This document shows, piece after piece, positions 47,561-58,594 of a stretch of 64,000 nt of DNA; positions within the stretch are counted from its first letter, which is position 1, and the number at the start of each line of letters is the position of its first letter. The position numbers were made by a program, and so were the translations under genes. Under the pieces are notes generated by a model. The model saw only the letters and a list, made by a program, of their open reading frames with translations. It was not told the DNA's origin and searched no databases. This DNA comes from a virus, in IMG/VR virus record IMGVR_UViG_3300013137_000011, positions 1 through 64,000 of that record. The stretch is one strand, 5' to 3'.

Positions 47561-47844
47561 TATATCTCCATCATAGAAAACTTACTGGTTCCGAAATTAT
47601 CATATCCAGTAATAATTCTATTCCCAGACTGAGTTTTAGAAATCCTAACAATATCATTAACTTTATATAAATTAGTAGTTGTATTATCTCCTGGTCTAAC
47701 TTCTATGGGTTTTTTGTAGTATGTAACATTTCCAATTCTAAAATCATATAAATTGCCAGAATATGTTTTAGTTATAATTGCACGTTCAACTGCAACATTC
47801 TTTTTTATTTGGTTCATTACCAAACCATAGAAGAAATCATACAT
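47560..47844 (-). CDS. Small tail-associated protein, 94 aa
   Basis: A beta-barrel-like sequence, VERAIITKTYSGNLYDFRIG, VRPGDNTTTNLYKVNDIVRI and RIITGYDNFGTSK, similar in outline to an OB-type hub insertion. Overlaps the 630 aa and hub genes by one base each, so it is co-translated. Family not recognised. Confidence 0.6.
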   Translation of the reverse strand: MYDFFYGLVMNQIKKNVAVERAIITKTYSGNLYDFRIGNVTYYKKPIEVRPGDNTTTNLYKVNDIVRISKTQSGNRIITGYDNFGTSKFSMMEI

Positions 47845-50084
47845 TATAGTACAAACCTCAACACATCCAAATTATCCCACATTCCTTTTTTAGTCAAGTT
47901 TCTTTTTTGACTTATAACATATAGATTAAGATCAATATCAAGTCTTGTATCAACAATTCTAATAACTTTACCTTTAAGTCTGATTGGGACAGAAGGAATT
48001 TTAACATTCATTCTTCTTTTTCTAGCAACAGAAAGATTTAAAAATCCATTTGCTATATAATATGCTATTGCAGTATCAGTAATAATTTGATCTTCTATTG
48101 GATGTAATGGTTGAACAACTCTTCCGAAAGACTGAATTTCTGATAACTTATCAACAATTACTGTTCCTGTCCAATCGGTTGGAACAGGTATTGGAGCCCC
48201 AAATGGCTGATCGGTTGTTTTTGCGGTAACAACCCAATTATATTCTGTATCATTTATAATCTTTTTATACCTAGAAGGATCTTTACTTCCTCCAGAATGT
48301 GCATATTTATAGGTTTCCTCTATAACATCATAGGACGGATCGAATGTCATATCAGATTGATTTTTAAAATCATATCCATCCATTGATTTACTTCTAGTAT
48401 AATCCACGGAGCATATTGGAACCGATGGAAAATAAGCAACTCCATTTTCATCAGTAGTTTTTCTAAAAGCATCAGAACTAAAAACTGGTGCAGGTTTATC
48501 AGATCCATCTACAACTATATCTATATTAGGATATAGATATGGTCCATCTGGTTCATATAATCTTTCATTACTTACATCAGTAAATTTTGATGAATCATAT
48601 GAACTTGCTATTGTCCCCAAAGTCCCCCAAATACATACTATATCTGTATTCGTTTTCTTCTCTTTTAAATAAAACCATCTTCCAGTTTGTCCTTCTGGAA
48701 ATGTTACCGATAATGTATCTATAAGACCTTTAATTGGAGTTATATTTTCTATTCTTGTTTCAGAATATTCTTCTCCTGCTCCACTTCTATAAACAGTAGT
48801 TGTAGCATCATACCAAAGATCCCTAATTGCCATACTATCTTTTATATTAGGATTTGTTGGAACAGTATTCCAAGGCTGATATTCAGAATTGTCTGTTATT
48901 GTATAAGGAATCCTTACTCTTCCAATATTTAATCCATAAGATCCTACAATATACTCTGCACCACTATATGAATGTGATCCATTAGATTCTTTATGTACTC
49001 CACCATATGCTTTTAATGTAGATGAATTTATTACTGCACCAGTATTTAAAAATGACTTCTCAAAATAAACATTATCATCATTAGTATATTTAAAACTAGG
49101 CGCAGGTTCAATTCCACATGGAAGTTCATTATCTCTACTACTAAATAAATCTGATGTTATAATTCCTGCTCCGATTGTCGTAGCGTTTGCATCAGCCCAA
49201 TTATTGAAATTCTGCTCGTAAGTAGCAGGATCATCAGATCCATTAAGAGTTGGTATTTCTGGGGTATAGATATATCTATTAAAACCAGTAGGATAATAGT
49301 CAACTACTTTTTCATGTTCATCATTCTGATTTCTATTATTATAGAATCTTTGAGTACCACTAGATATTGCTATTCTATTAAAATATTGATCTGTTGAATT
49401 TCTTTCGTTATATATTACTATATCATTATTGTCTCTTATTGTTAAAACAACATTGTTCAAATCTCTAGGTATTTTAGGTGAAAAATAAACTATATTTCCA
49501 ATTACTTGAACCTGTGCATATATTTTATTTGCAAACTCTGAAATAACATCTATTGGATATTTACCAGACATATCGTAATTAGGTAACTCCCAATCAAATG
49601 CTGAGTATATACACGACATTCCTGCAAGACCTGCACAGTATCCGATAATTGTTGATATCTTTACTTTTGTCTCGTAATACTTGTTTAGGAGAGTATTATA
49701 CCATGGATGAGCAACTTTTGCAAGCATATCACGGGACATTATTGAGAAATTTTCAGATTTAGATGTTTCAGAAAGGTTCCTATCATCAATTATTCCACGA
49801 TATATTTCTAAGTAATTATTATTATAACCCTGTTCAACTGTTATTATTTTATCACATGACAATGGTAAATTTACATTATTCATTATTCCTACAAATTCAA
49901 CATCACAAGACGACATAGGATTGTCGAGATCCTCTGAAATGGTAACACTCTTAATATCTTCTAAAACTACTCCATCTAATTTAACTCTCCAACATGGATA
50001 TAGTTCTATTAATTTTCCATGATCAACTGGAAATTGATATTTTATTACTGTTAAATTTCCTATTTCTTCAGTGGTGAATCCCAT
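47844..50084 (-). CDS. Baseplate hub-like tail protein, 746 aa
   Basis: The first 180 residues (CWRVKLDGVVLEDIKSVTIS, SSCDVEFVGI, ITVEQGYNNNYLEIYRGIID and FSIMSRDMLAKVAHPW) match the late-control gpD / gp27-type hub domains, which form the tail tip ring. PIDVISEFANKIYAQVQVI near 175 is another typical part. About residues 250-560 are a large insertion with beta strands and Tyr/Asn loops. The end (VSVARKRRMNVKIPSVPIR) returns to the hub. Probably the tail-tip hub carrying fibre attachment. Confidence 0.7.
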   Translation of the reverse strand: MGFTTEEIGNLTVIKYQFPVDHGKLIELYPCWRVKLDGVVLEDIKSVTISEDLDNPMSSCDVEFVGIMNNVNLPLSCDKIITVEQGYNNNYLEIYRGIIDDRNLSETSKSENFSIMSRDMLAKVAHPWYNTLLNKYYETKVKISTIIGYCAGLAGMSCIYSAFDWELPNYDMSGKYPIDVISEFANKIYAQVQVIGNIVYFSPKIPRDLNNVVLTIRDNNDIVIYNERNSTDQYFNRIAISSGTQRFYNNRNQNDEHEKVVDYYPTGFNRYIYTPEIPTLNGSDDPATYEQNFNNWADANATTIGAGIITSDLFSSRDNELPCGIEPAPSFKYTNDDNVYFEKSFLNTGAVINSSTLKAYGGVHKESNGSHSYSGAEYIVGSYGLNIGRVRIPYTITDNSEYQPWNTVPTNPNIKDSMAIRDLWYDATTTVYRSGAGEEYSETRIENITPIKGLIDTLSVTFPEGQTGRWFYLKEKKTNTDIVCIWGTLGTIASSYDSSKFTDVSNERLYEPDGPYLYPNIDIVVDGSDKPAPVFSSDAFRKTTDENGVAYFPSVPICSVDYTRSKSMDGYDFKNQSDMTFDPSYDVIEETYKYAHSGGSKDPSRYKKIINDTEYNWVVTAKTTDQPFGAPIPVPTDWTGTVIVDKLSEIQSFGRVVQPLHPIEDQIITDTAIAYYIANGFLNLSVARKRRMNVKIPSVPIRLKGKVIRIVDTRLDIDLNLYVISQKRNLTKKGMWDNLDVLRFVL

Positions 50085-50842
50085 TATGATCCTACCTCAA
50101 AAGGAAAGTCTGTTCTATCAAATCCAATTATATTACAATGAATAGGAATCCACAATACACTATAAATATTTCTAGTACATAATCTGAAATAATTGTCTAC
50201 TAATTGATTGTCAATATATGCTTTTATCATTGTTGTTAATGGATTCTTATGCGAATCCCATGATTCGGGTACTGTTATTTTAACCCAAAACTTTAATTTG
50301 TCTCTATTATTAAAAGTAGTTACTTCTATTGATTTAGCGTAAGTTCCTGCAACTCCAGAATTGTCTTCTGCTAAATCAGTATGTATATGACCTTCTGAAA
50401 TTGCAAATCCAAAATCATCTATACTATTTAATATTGAATCTGAACGTAATATTATTCCAGGAATAACTTCTTTCATTTCTTTTAGTGGATCAAAATTCCT
50501 TACATCGTTCAATACGTTTCTGGGATTAATATATTTTAGTGGACGGACAAAAACTATTTCTTCGTATGAATTTATTCCAAATTTAAACAGATTGTCTATT
50601 ATTGCCTGCATATTAAGTTCGCTAAGTAACTGTGATCTATTATTAAAATACCATATTGACAAATCTGGATTTACCTGCAATTTTAATTTAGTATAATTAC
50701 TACCAGTATTATTGTTTATTTCAAACCAAGTTTCAATAACATCTCCAGACTTATATTTAGTAAGATCCTCATACCAAGAAATATTTAAACTATTCTTGGT
50801 TATTTGGGATCCTCCTTCTTTATTAAAGAAATTGATATTCAT
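50084..50842 (-). CDS. Tail protein of unknown function, 252 aa
   Basis: Lies between hub and the 137 aa protein in the same unit, 1-base overlap with the hub gene. Beta-rich: GDVIETWFEINNNTGSNYTK, KLKLQVNPDLSIWYFNNRS and LKFWVKITVPESWDSH. May be part of the tail tip. Family not recognised. Confidence 0.6.
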   Translation of the reverse strand: MNINFFNKEGGSQITKNSLNISWYEDLTKYKSGDVIETWFEINNNTGSNYTKLKLQVNPDLSIWYFNNRSQLLSELNMQAIIDNLFKFGINSYEEIVFVRPLKYINPRNVLNDVRNFDPLKEMKEVIPGIILRSDSILNSIDDFGFAISEGHIHTDLAEDNSGVAGTYAKSIEVTTFNNRDKLKFWVKITVPESWDSHKNPLTTMIKAYIDNQLVDNYFRLCTRNIYSVLWIPIHCNIIGFDRTDFPFEVGS

Positions 50843-50843
50843 T

Positions 50844-51257
50844 TTATGGTTCCTTGCATACTAAGAATGTTATTCTTGTTTTAAAGGCCCATGATCCATC
50901 ATTAAACTTAGCATTTTCCCAATCTATGTTTAGACCCTGTTTTCCAGGATGAAACCTAACAACTCTAGAATATCCATTCCAATTTGTATAAGTCCATTGA
51001 TACATAAGTTTTCTAGCATCTCTTAGATCATAAGCATAATTTTCTTTTAACCATGTTTCAATAGTAAGTTCCCTATCACACTCATGAAATCCAAAGGTTT
51101 GAAGAATTCTTTTTCCACCAATAGTATCTTCTATTTCATATCTTTCTTCATCTTCAAATAGATTTGTTGGATGTGGTTCAAGGTTAAACATAAAAGATGA
51201 AGAACTTATTCTTGTGAAAGTATACGAACCGTTATATCTTACTAGTTTTGATTTCAT
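50844..51257 (-). CDS. Tail tip-type protein, 137 aa
   Basis: Starts MKSKLVRYNGSYTFTRISSS; later FGFHECDRELTIETWLKENY, ARKLMYQWTYTNWNGYSRV and RVVRFHPGKQGLNIDWENA. The position next to the tape measure stop and the size suit a distal tail adapter. The strand-rich sequence is compatible. Overlaps the tape measure gene by 4 bases. Confidence 0.6.
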   Translation of the reverse strand: MKSKLVRYNGSYTFTRISSSSFMFNLEPHPTNLFEDEERYEIEDTIGGKRILQTFGFHECDRELTIETWLKENYAYDLRDARKLMYQWTYTNWNGYSRVVRFHPGKQGLNIDWENAKFNDGSWAFKTRITFLVCKEP

Positions 51258-54200
51258 TTTGCACCACCAGAAACAGCGTTCTTTCTTTTATCCTGATCTT
51301 GACAATATTTATTGATTTTGTTTATTTCTGCCTTAGCAATTTGTTCTGCAATCTTTTCTCCATCAAGATATATACTTGCATCTATGTGATAAATATCTGG
51401 ACCACTATTCTTTAATGGATGCTCTTGTGGCTTTACCTCTTCCTGTTTATTTTCATCGCCCTTTAGACGAATTCCATTATCCTTAGCCCAATCTTGTAAA
51501 TACTTTTTAAAATATTCATCAACATTAAATTTTCCAATATCATACTTCTTCATCATTTCTTCTAAATCTGCTTTTGCTGAACCAGTTATGGCATCAATAG
51601 AAACGCTTTGAATCTTTTCTGTTTTCATTGATAATTCTGCAATCAGTTTTGCTATAATATCTTGAGTTTTACTATCTGCTCTAAGTGCTAATTTTTTTAA
51701 TTCAGCAATACCTCTAGTCATATCGCTATCTGGACCATTTACTCTATCTCTATCTGATTTCATTCTATTATATATTTGAATTTGTTTTGCATAAGCCTGA
51801 CCTTCTGGGCTGTTGGCACCAACACCTCTTTCAACCATTGATCTTTGCCAATTAAATAAGAACTTGTGTCGTTCATCTATCTTATCCTGTTTTTCTGCTA
51901 TTTGATTTTTCATATATGGCAGATAGTCAATCCAACCTTTAACTCTCTTCTGTTCATCTCCAGATAAAACCTGACCAGATCCACCAGACTGAATCTTACC
52001 AAGTTCCGATCTATAAAGTTTTATCTGCTCAAAATCTCTTGAAGTTTTAAGTTTCTTACTTTCAAGAATCTTTAGATTATTTCTAAGCCTAGTCTCACGC
52101 TCTCCACCAACACCCATTTGACGCTCTTGTATGGCAATTCTATCTTCTTCTTCCTTTATCTGGGCATAGTAGAAAGGACGCATCCACGGATCAATACTAG
52201 GATCATTCATAGCCTTATACTTACTAGTATATAATCCAAATCTAGATCCAACAAGACTTCCTCTTTGATCTTGTCCTGTTCTCTGAGCATAAGATTGACT
52301 AGTAGAAACGAATATTCCCATTCCTTCCTGCATTGACTTAAATCTAGTGTCATATATTCTAGCATAAATACTTTTCCAAAGCATATATACTTTAGTTGAA
52401 AAATCTTTTTCGATTAGAAGTCTAAGTTCAATATCTCCATAATGTAATCTCATTCTATCGTTATACTCATTTTTGAGTGAATGATATTGTAAATTGTACT
52501 CTGCAGAAATTTCTTGCTTAGTTAAAGCAAATCTATTCTGCATAATACTCATATACATATCATTATATACTTTAGAATATTCTTCTTTAAATCTCCTGGC
52601 TTCTAATTCAAGTTCATTTTTAACATTAGCAGCAGCTTCTTTTCCCATTGGTGTATCTGGACCACCGGCATTTTGAACCTGTTGATATCCACTAGAGATA
52701 ATTTCTCTTATATTCTTATAGTGTTCCCCATATAAGTATCTTCCAGAAAGTTTTGCATTAAGTTGTTTTGTAGCGGTTTCAATTGCATACTGAATCGCAT
52801 AAATTCTTTCTTTATGATCTTTTACTGCTAGTTCTTCTTTTCCTTCATATATTTTCTTATTCTTTTTATAGGCATCTGATTCTGGATCTAAACTAGAAAG
52901 AATCCTATCTTTATCTGCTCTAATCTGCATTACAGTTTCAATAATATCTGCACGAAGAGTCTTGCCAATAAGTCTAAGTCTTGTCGCAACTGCACTAGCA
53001 TTTAAGGTATTAGTTTCACTTTGAAGATTAGATATATATACTTTATAATCTTGACCAAATGCTCTAGCATAGAATTTTCTTATTTCATTTTGCTTTATTA
53101 AATTATCCTTAGCAGTAAACATCTCATCATCAAATGATTTCTGATTCTGAATAGTTTTACTCTTATACTCTGCATCTGCATATTGTCCACGAAGTCTATA
53201 TTCTTCAATTATATTCCTTGCTTTAAGTTCTTTTAAGTTGTTCTCTTCATCTATTTTCTGTTTAGAGAACGTATGATTAAGTTCTCTTAAATTATAATAA
53301 TATTCAACTGCAAGCATCTTTAATTTATTAGTATCTTTCTCGTTATATGCCTGCCGTCTACTAGTTTCATAAGTATTCTGTAAACTACCTAGAGAAGAAA
53401 TATGATCTGCCTCTGGACCTCTTCCAGAAAGTCTTAATCCAATAGAACTAATAATACTTCTATATTGTTTAAGTTCTAACATTCTAGATGTTTCGATCAT
53501 AAACAATTTAGCAGTTTCAGTTAAATTTAAATCTTTTATAAGACCAGGAATAAGTTTTAATTCCTTTTGAAAAGTCTTTATTGCTGCATCTAATACCTTA
53601 ATTTTTTCTGGATCTTTTTCTTTTAATTTAGCATCTTTTGCTATATTAAGACTATCATTTATATCTTTATTTAATATATTAAACCAATCAAGTTGTTTTT
53701 TTGTGGAATCTTTAATTGACTTTTTCTTATTTTCATATGATGGAAAAAGTTGTGATATATCTGAATCTAATGTATTACGAGAATTTTCTATATCGTTATT
53801 CATTTCAAGAGCCATATTATGTAGTGACTCTATTCTTTCGATACTAAATTTTTTATTTATATCTATTCTTTGCTTTTCTAACTGTTTCTTCTTTTGGCTA
53901 AGACTAAGTATTTGAGTTTCCTCTTTTGTAATGCTAGTAGCATCTTTTTCATATTTCCTAGTTAATTCTTCTATTACTTTAGGTCCAGAAAATATTTTTA
54001 CAGAATCATAAGCACCATAATTTTTTAGATCACGATACAATTGTTTAGATACCTTATCTATTTGTTCATTAGATGATTTATTAAATTCATCTACCTCAAA
54101 TCTTCTTTTTCTAATATTATCAAACTGTCTTCTATACTTATTGTTTTGTGAAGAATACTCTAAATTAAATCCACTACCGGATTGTATATTAGATGTAAAC

Positions 54201-57200
54201 CAGCTACTTGTATTTAAATCTTTCCAATCTGGCACATTGGATAATTTTCCAGAAAGTTTATTATATTTTTTACTATATCCAGTTCTAGTATCAATAATAT
54301 CATATAATCCTGCAACAGACATTACTCCAATATCTAAAGATGGAATACCTTGCTTTTCTGCAAGTAATAGTGATGCAGTTAGTTTTCTATGTTTCATTAA
54401 TATCTTTTTATTAGTTTCTAAATCATCTCCAAATAGATTAAGATAACTTTCTTGACCAGAAACAAGTTTTTTATATTTTTCTACAGCATCTTCTGCTTGA
54501 TCTATAGATTTCTTAGCTAGACCAATTATCTCATTGGATAATGGTTCCATTTCTGTAGCAAAAGGTTCTCCAAATAGTGTTTTTAATAATTTAGACCATT
54601 CTTGTAATTTTTTTTCTCTTTCTGGACCAGAAACAGATGCAACATCTTTAAATATCTCATCTGTCTTAGACATTAAAGTGTTCATCCTTTCTGGAGTTAG
54701 GAACTGAAGTTTGTGTTTCCACTTATCTTTTAGTTCTTCTCTAACATTTTTTGATTCATCAAAACTCTTCTGAGGATCTGTTTTTGGAGCCATTCCCAAA
54801 TCTCCATAAAATCCTAATGAAGTCAATATATGACCCCAACCTTTTTTAACAGAATCATCATATTCTAGTGGATTTGTATCATAATTATTTAATTTCTCAA
54901 TTTCAAATTTAAATCTACTTCTTTGAGATTCTATTCTATCAGTAAGACCTATTGAAATAACCTTTTTTAGATTAATTAACTGCCTAAGTTCCTTTTCTGC
55001 TACATTTTCTTCTTGATAATTAGAAATACTCATTTTATATTTTTCGTATAGAATTAGAATATTTTTTAGTTTATTTATATCAGGATCAAATACACTAGTT
55101 GTATTTTCGACTGGAGCAATCATTCTCTCAATATATTTTCTAGTTATATTTGGAATAGTTGATATACTTTTTCCGGCATTTTGATCTCCAGTAGATTTAT
55201 ATAAATCTCTATAAAACTCTCCGCCACCAATATATCCAATTGATGTCTCAAATGCACGTTTAGAAACATTAGACTGTGCTATTTTTTGTTTTAAATCTTC
55301 TTCAAGTTTATCCTGGTTATCTTTATACCATTTTAATGCGGCAGAAGCAATAATACCAACAGAAATACCTACTGCAGGATTTAATACTGTTAATAATCCA
55401 CTAGCAATTCCTATTTTTGCTCCTGCACCTGCATCTCCTGTATATGCTGCTGCACCTATTCCCGCTAAAGCACCAACACCAAACATTCTGCTTCCTGCTC
55501 CAGGAAGTAATGTGCTTGGATATATATTTGAATTACCTGGATTAAATCCACCACTATAACCATATCCAGGTCTCTTTAAAAAATTATATATAGTTTCATC
55601 TTGTCCTAATATCTTATTTTTGGCCCAACCACCCATACTCCACAGAGCAGCAGAACCTCCCATAGCAACTATTGATTCAACTCCACCTGTAACGACACCT
55701 CCAATTCCAGGAGATCCTTGTGCTGCTTGCTTTAATCCAGTAAATAAATCAATACCCGCTTTTGCTATTTTTCCAATATCCTTAACTAATGGCTCTGCTA
55801 TTTCAATACCAAACTTGCCCATCTCATTAGAAAGAATCTTCCATTGATCTATAATATTATTAGTCATTACCTCAAATTGGCGTTGACCATCATTCATAGC
55901 CTTCTGCTTGTTAATTGCTTCATCAAAATCCGCTTTAGTATATCTCATCAATATTCTTCCAGCAGCGGAAGTTCTTTGTTCAAAGATATCTCCAAGATAC
56001 TTTTCTTGTTTTCCAGTTGGAAGTTTAGAAAGTCCTTCTTTAAGTCTATTTAATTTATCATAAAGACTTACAGCAGATCCATCTTCATTCATCATTTCTA
56101 TTCCCATATCCTTGAAAGCCTTTTGTGCTTCCTTAGATGGATCTGCAAGTCTCTTGATAACACCTCTCAATCTCTCACCCATATCAGTTCCACGAATACC
56201 TGCATCTGCTAGTTTCATCATCATTCCAAGAGTATCTTCAAATCCAAGACCTGACTCATTAGCAACAACACCTGCATATTTCATCGCTTCTGCAAGTTTA
56301 GGAATCTCTGTAGCAGATTTTGCTGCAGCATAAGAAAGCCCATCGAGAACTCTTTGAGATTCATCAGCACCCATATTAAACTGCTTCATTATAACAGCAA
56401 GATGAACTGCTGCTTCAGATGAATCATACATTCCTAAAGTAGCAAGTTTATTGGCATTTTCAGCATTTTTGATACTTGCAGCAACATCAAGATATCCATC
56501 CTTTGATTGACCTAATCCAGTAGAAACAATATGATACATAGTTTCTGCTGTCTGTGCAGACGAGAATACTGATTTATCCATATCAAGTATTCCCTTTTTA
56601 AGTAACTGCATCTGATCTCTACCATGTGCAGTTATTGATGCAACCCTAGTTAATCCCTTTTCAAATTGCGATTCTGCTTCAAATGCACGTTTAAATGCAT
56701 CGGCAACACCATATAGAACTGCTCCAGTAGCAACCCATTCAAGATGGCGTTTAACCATCCATCCCATTTCATTCGACCATTCTTTAGACTGTTCTCTACG
56801 AAGACCAATCTTTTCCTGACGAGTCATATCTTCTTTAGATATCTCGCCACGAAGAATCTGTTCTTTTCTTAATTGATCGTAAGACTCTTTTCTTTTACGA
56901 ATTTGTTCATTTTCTAATCCTATTGTACTACGAATATTATTAAGATCATTTTCATATTGTTCATTAGTAAAATTATACAAAGTATAACCTGTATATTTTT
57001 TTGTAGTCCAATTATTACCTTTATTTTCTTTTGGATCATATATATCTGGATCTTTAAGTCTAATACCAAGTTCTTGTGCTATTTTATGAACTTCTTGTCT
57101 AATTCTACTTACAGGGATATAATTATTATCTTGAGTTGTATTTAAATAAAATGGAAATTGTCTTGAAAGAGATTCGCTTCTTGCTCCAAAAACTTTATTT

Positions 57201-58594
57201 AAATATTCTTGTGTTCTAGGTGCTTGACGTTCATTTAATAGTTCAACATCTTTATCAAACATATGTCTTCTATTAGGAGCAAACCTAATTCTTCTTATAG
57301 TAGCATTTCTGGTATTTCTATCAACTACTCTACTACTATAATTATTTAATAAATCATTTTTTAAACTACTTAATTCTTCTTTCGATAGTTTCCTATTAGG
57401 ATCTCCAACAACACTACCAACTATATTTTCTGGACCTCCTGCAGTTCCAGCATATCTTCTATTTTGAATAATTGCTTGTTTTGTTAATGCAATCTGTTCT
57501 TTAATTGATTTATCCTCAAACTGCATCATTTGATACATTTCTTGTGATTCATTATGCATTTTCAACAAATAGTTTAGTTTTTGTTGTCTAAATTCATTCA
57601 TTAATTCTTTCATTAATGATGAAACACTAGAACCTTTTATTGATCCTTGTGTTATACCAAACTCTTTTTGTAGTTGTGCTATGTCGTTCTTTGAAAATAT
57701 TGCATCTGATATTTGAGTTGGTTGATTTCTAAGATCCTGAAATATTTTTCTAGACAAATCTATTACGCCAGTTTTTTCATCAAAACCACGACCAACATAA
57801 TTTCCAATTAAACTAATAATTGATCCTGGAAGTTTAGTTTCTCTTCCGCTAGGACCACTAGAAGATAATTTTCCTCCACCTGCCATAAGATGTGGAGTAT
57901 TAATAATTCCTTGTATTGTTTGATTTGCTTGATTCACCCTATCAACACTAGCAACAAGAGACTTCTCCAAGTCACTTAAACCCTTTACTCCTTTCTGTCC
58001 CTTCATGCTACTAATTAATTCTCTTAACGCACCCAACTCCCCAATTTCACCCATAGAACCTTGATTAAATAAAGGTTTAATACTTAATGACTGTAAATGA
58101 TCATTTATTTTCTTTACAGTATCAACTCTAGTTACATTGTTGTTTTTAATTATTTCTTCCATTGTTTGTTTAACAGATGCATTATATGCTCTTACATCTT
58201 GTGAAACAACATTCTGGAAATTCTGATTATTAGTACCAGACAAAGCACCAGCAAGACGTTGAATTTCTTCTCGTTGCGCTTTCATTCTGTGCAACATATT
58301 AGATGATTGCACAGTTATATTTCTCATCCTATCAACAAGTTGCTCTTCTGATTTTATGGCTGCTCTCTGTATTTCATTATATGCTTTATAAGAACCACCA
58401 AGTTTATTTAGTATTTCTGCTTGTTTTAAGAATGAGTTATTATAAGAATCAATTGCTTTCTGTCCCTGATAAATAGAGGGAGCCCATTTAGCCATGGCTC
58501 CCTGCACATCGTTAACCAATTTACCAATAACTTGAAATTTATCAAGTCCAGAAGTTTCGCAAGCAATTCTAATGATGTTATTTATTTCTGACAT
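51254..58594 (-). CDS. Tape measure protein (TP901-type core), 2446 aa
   Basis: By far the longest gene. Residues about 640-850 carry the TP901-type tape measure core: SQFEKGLTRVASITAHGRDQ, FSSAQTAETMYHIVSTGLGQ, EIPKLAEAMKYAGVVANESG and DAGIRGTDMGERLRGVIKRL. About 1010-1100 are hydrophobic glycine/alanine spans (GVGALAGIGAAAYTGDAGAG). Before and after are long helical coiled-coil stretches. The length sets tail length; at roughly 0.15 nm per residue a tail of about 350 nm is expected. Start overlaps the frameshifted chaperone end. Confidence 0.92.
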   Translation of the reverse strand: MSEINNIIRIACETSGLDKFQVIGKLVNDVQGAMAKWAPSIYQGQKAIDSYNNSFLKQAEILNKLGGSYKAYNEIQRAAIKSEEQLVDRMRNITVQSSNMLHRMKAQREEIQRLAGALSGTNNQNFQNVVSQDVRAYNASVKQTMEEIIKNNNVTRVDTVKKINDHLQSLSIKPLFNQGSMGEIGELGALRELISSMKGQKGVKGLSDLEKSLVASVDRVNQANQTIQGIINTPHLMAGGGKLSSSGPSGRETKLPGSIISLIGNYVGRGFDEKTGVIDLSRKIFQDLRNQPTQISDAIFSKNDIAQLQKEFGITQGSIKGSSVSSLMKELMNEFRQQKLNYLLKMHNESQEMYQMMQFEDKSIKEQIALTKQAIIQNRRYAGTAGGPENIVGSVVGDPNRKLSKEELSSLKNDLLNNYSSRVVDRNTRNATIRRIRFAPNRRHMFDKDVELLNERQAPRTQEYLNKVFGARSESLSRQFPFYLNTTQDNNYIPVSRIRQEVHKIAQELGIRLKDPDIYDPKENKGNNWTTKKYTGYTLYNFTNEQYENDLNNIRSTIGLENEQIRKRKESYDQLRKEQILRGEISKEDMTRQEKIGLRREQSKEWSNEMGWMVKRHLEWVATGAVLYGVADAFKRAFEAESQFEKGLTRVASITAHGRDQMQLLKKGILDMDKSVFSSAQTAETMYHIVSTGLGQSKDGYLDVAASIKNAENANKLATLGMYDSSEAAVHLAVIMKQFNMGADESQRVLDGLSYAAAKSATEIPKLAEAMKYAGVVANESGLGFEDTLGMMMKLADAGIRGTDMGERLRGVIKRLADPSKEAQKAFKDMGIEMMNEDGSAVSLYDKLNRLKEGLSKLPTGKQEKYLGDIFEQRTSAAGRILMRYTKADFDEAINKQKAMNDGQRQFEVMTNNIIDQWKILSNEMGKFGIEIAEPLVKDIGKIAKAGIDLFTGLKQAAQGSPGIGGVVTGGVESIVAMGGSAALWSMGGWAKNKILGQDETIYNFLKRPGYGYSGGFNPGNSNIYPSTLLPGAGSRMFGVGALAGIGAAAYTGDAGAGAKIGIASGLLTVLNPAVGISVGIIASAALKWYKDNQDKLEEDLKQKIAQSNVSKRAFETSIGYIGGGEFYRDLYKSTGDQNAGKSISTIPNITRKYIERMIAPVENTTSVFDPDINKLKNILILYEKYKMSISNYQEENVAEKELRQLINLKKVISIGLTDRIESQRSRFKFEIEKLNNYDTNPLEYDDSVKKGWGHILTSLGFYGDLGMAPKTDPQKSFDESKNVREELKDKWKHKLQFLTPERMNTLMSKTDEIFKDVASVSGPEREKKLQEWSKLLKTLFGEPFATEMEPLSNEIIGLAKKSIDQAEDAVEKYKKLVSGQESYLNLFGDDLETNKKILMKHRKLTASLLLAEKQGIPSLDIGVMSVAGLYDIIDTRTGYSKKYNKLSGKLSNVPDWKDLNTSSWFTSNIQSGSGFNLEYSSQNNKYRRQFDNIRKRRFEVDEFNKSSNEQIDKVSKQLYRDLKNYGAYDSVKIFSGPKVIEELTRKYEKDATSITKEETQILSLSQKKKQLEKQRIDINKKFSIERIESLHNMALEMNNDIENSRNTLDSDISQLFPSYENKKKSIKDSTKKQLDWFNILNKDINDSLNIAKDAKLKEKDPEKIKVLDAAIKTFQKELKLIPGLIKDLNLTETAKLFMIETSRMLELKQYRSIISSIGLRLSGRGPEADHISSLGSLQNTYETSRRQAYNEKDTNKLKMLAVEYYYNLRELNHTFSKQKIDEENNLKELKARNIIEEYRLRGQYADAEYKSKTIQNQKSFDDEMFTAKDNLIKQNEIRKFYARAFGQDYKVYISNLQSETNTLNASAVATRLRLIGKTLRADIIETVMQIRADKDRILSSLDPESDAYKKNKKIYEGKEELAVKDHKERIYAIQYAIETATKQLNAKLSGRYLYGEHYKNIREIISSGYQQVQNAGGPDTPMGKEAAANVKNELELEARRFKEEYSKVYNDMYMSIMQNRFALTKQEISAEYNLQYHSLKNEYNDRMRLHYGDIELRLLIEKDFSTKVYMLWKSIYARIYDTRFKSMQEGMGIFVSTSQSYAQRTGQDQRGSLVGSRFGLYTSKYKAMNDPSIDPWMRPFYYAQIKEEEDRIAIQERQMGVGGERETRLRNNLKILESKKLKTSRDFEQIKLYRSELGKIQSGGSGQVLSGDEQKRVKGWIDYLPYMKNQIAEKQDKIDERHKFLFNWQRSMVERGVGANSPEGQAYAKQIQIYNRMKSDRDRVNGPDSDMTRGIAELKKLALRADSKTQDIIAKLIAELSMKTEKIQSVSIDAITGSAKADLEEMMKKYDIGKFNVDEYFKKYLQDWAKDNGIRLKGDENKQEEVKPQEHPLKNSGPDIYHIDASIYLDGEKIAEQIAKAEINKINKYCQDQDKRKNAVSGGAK

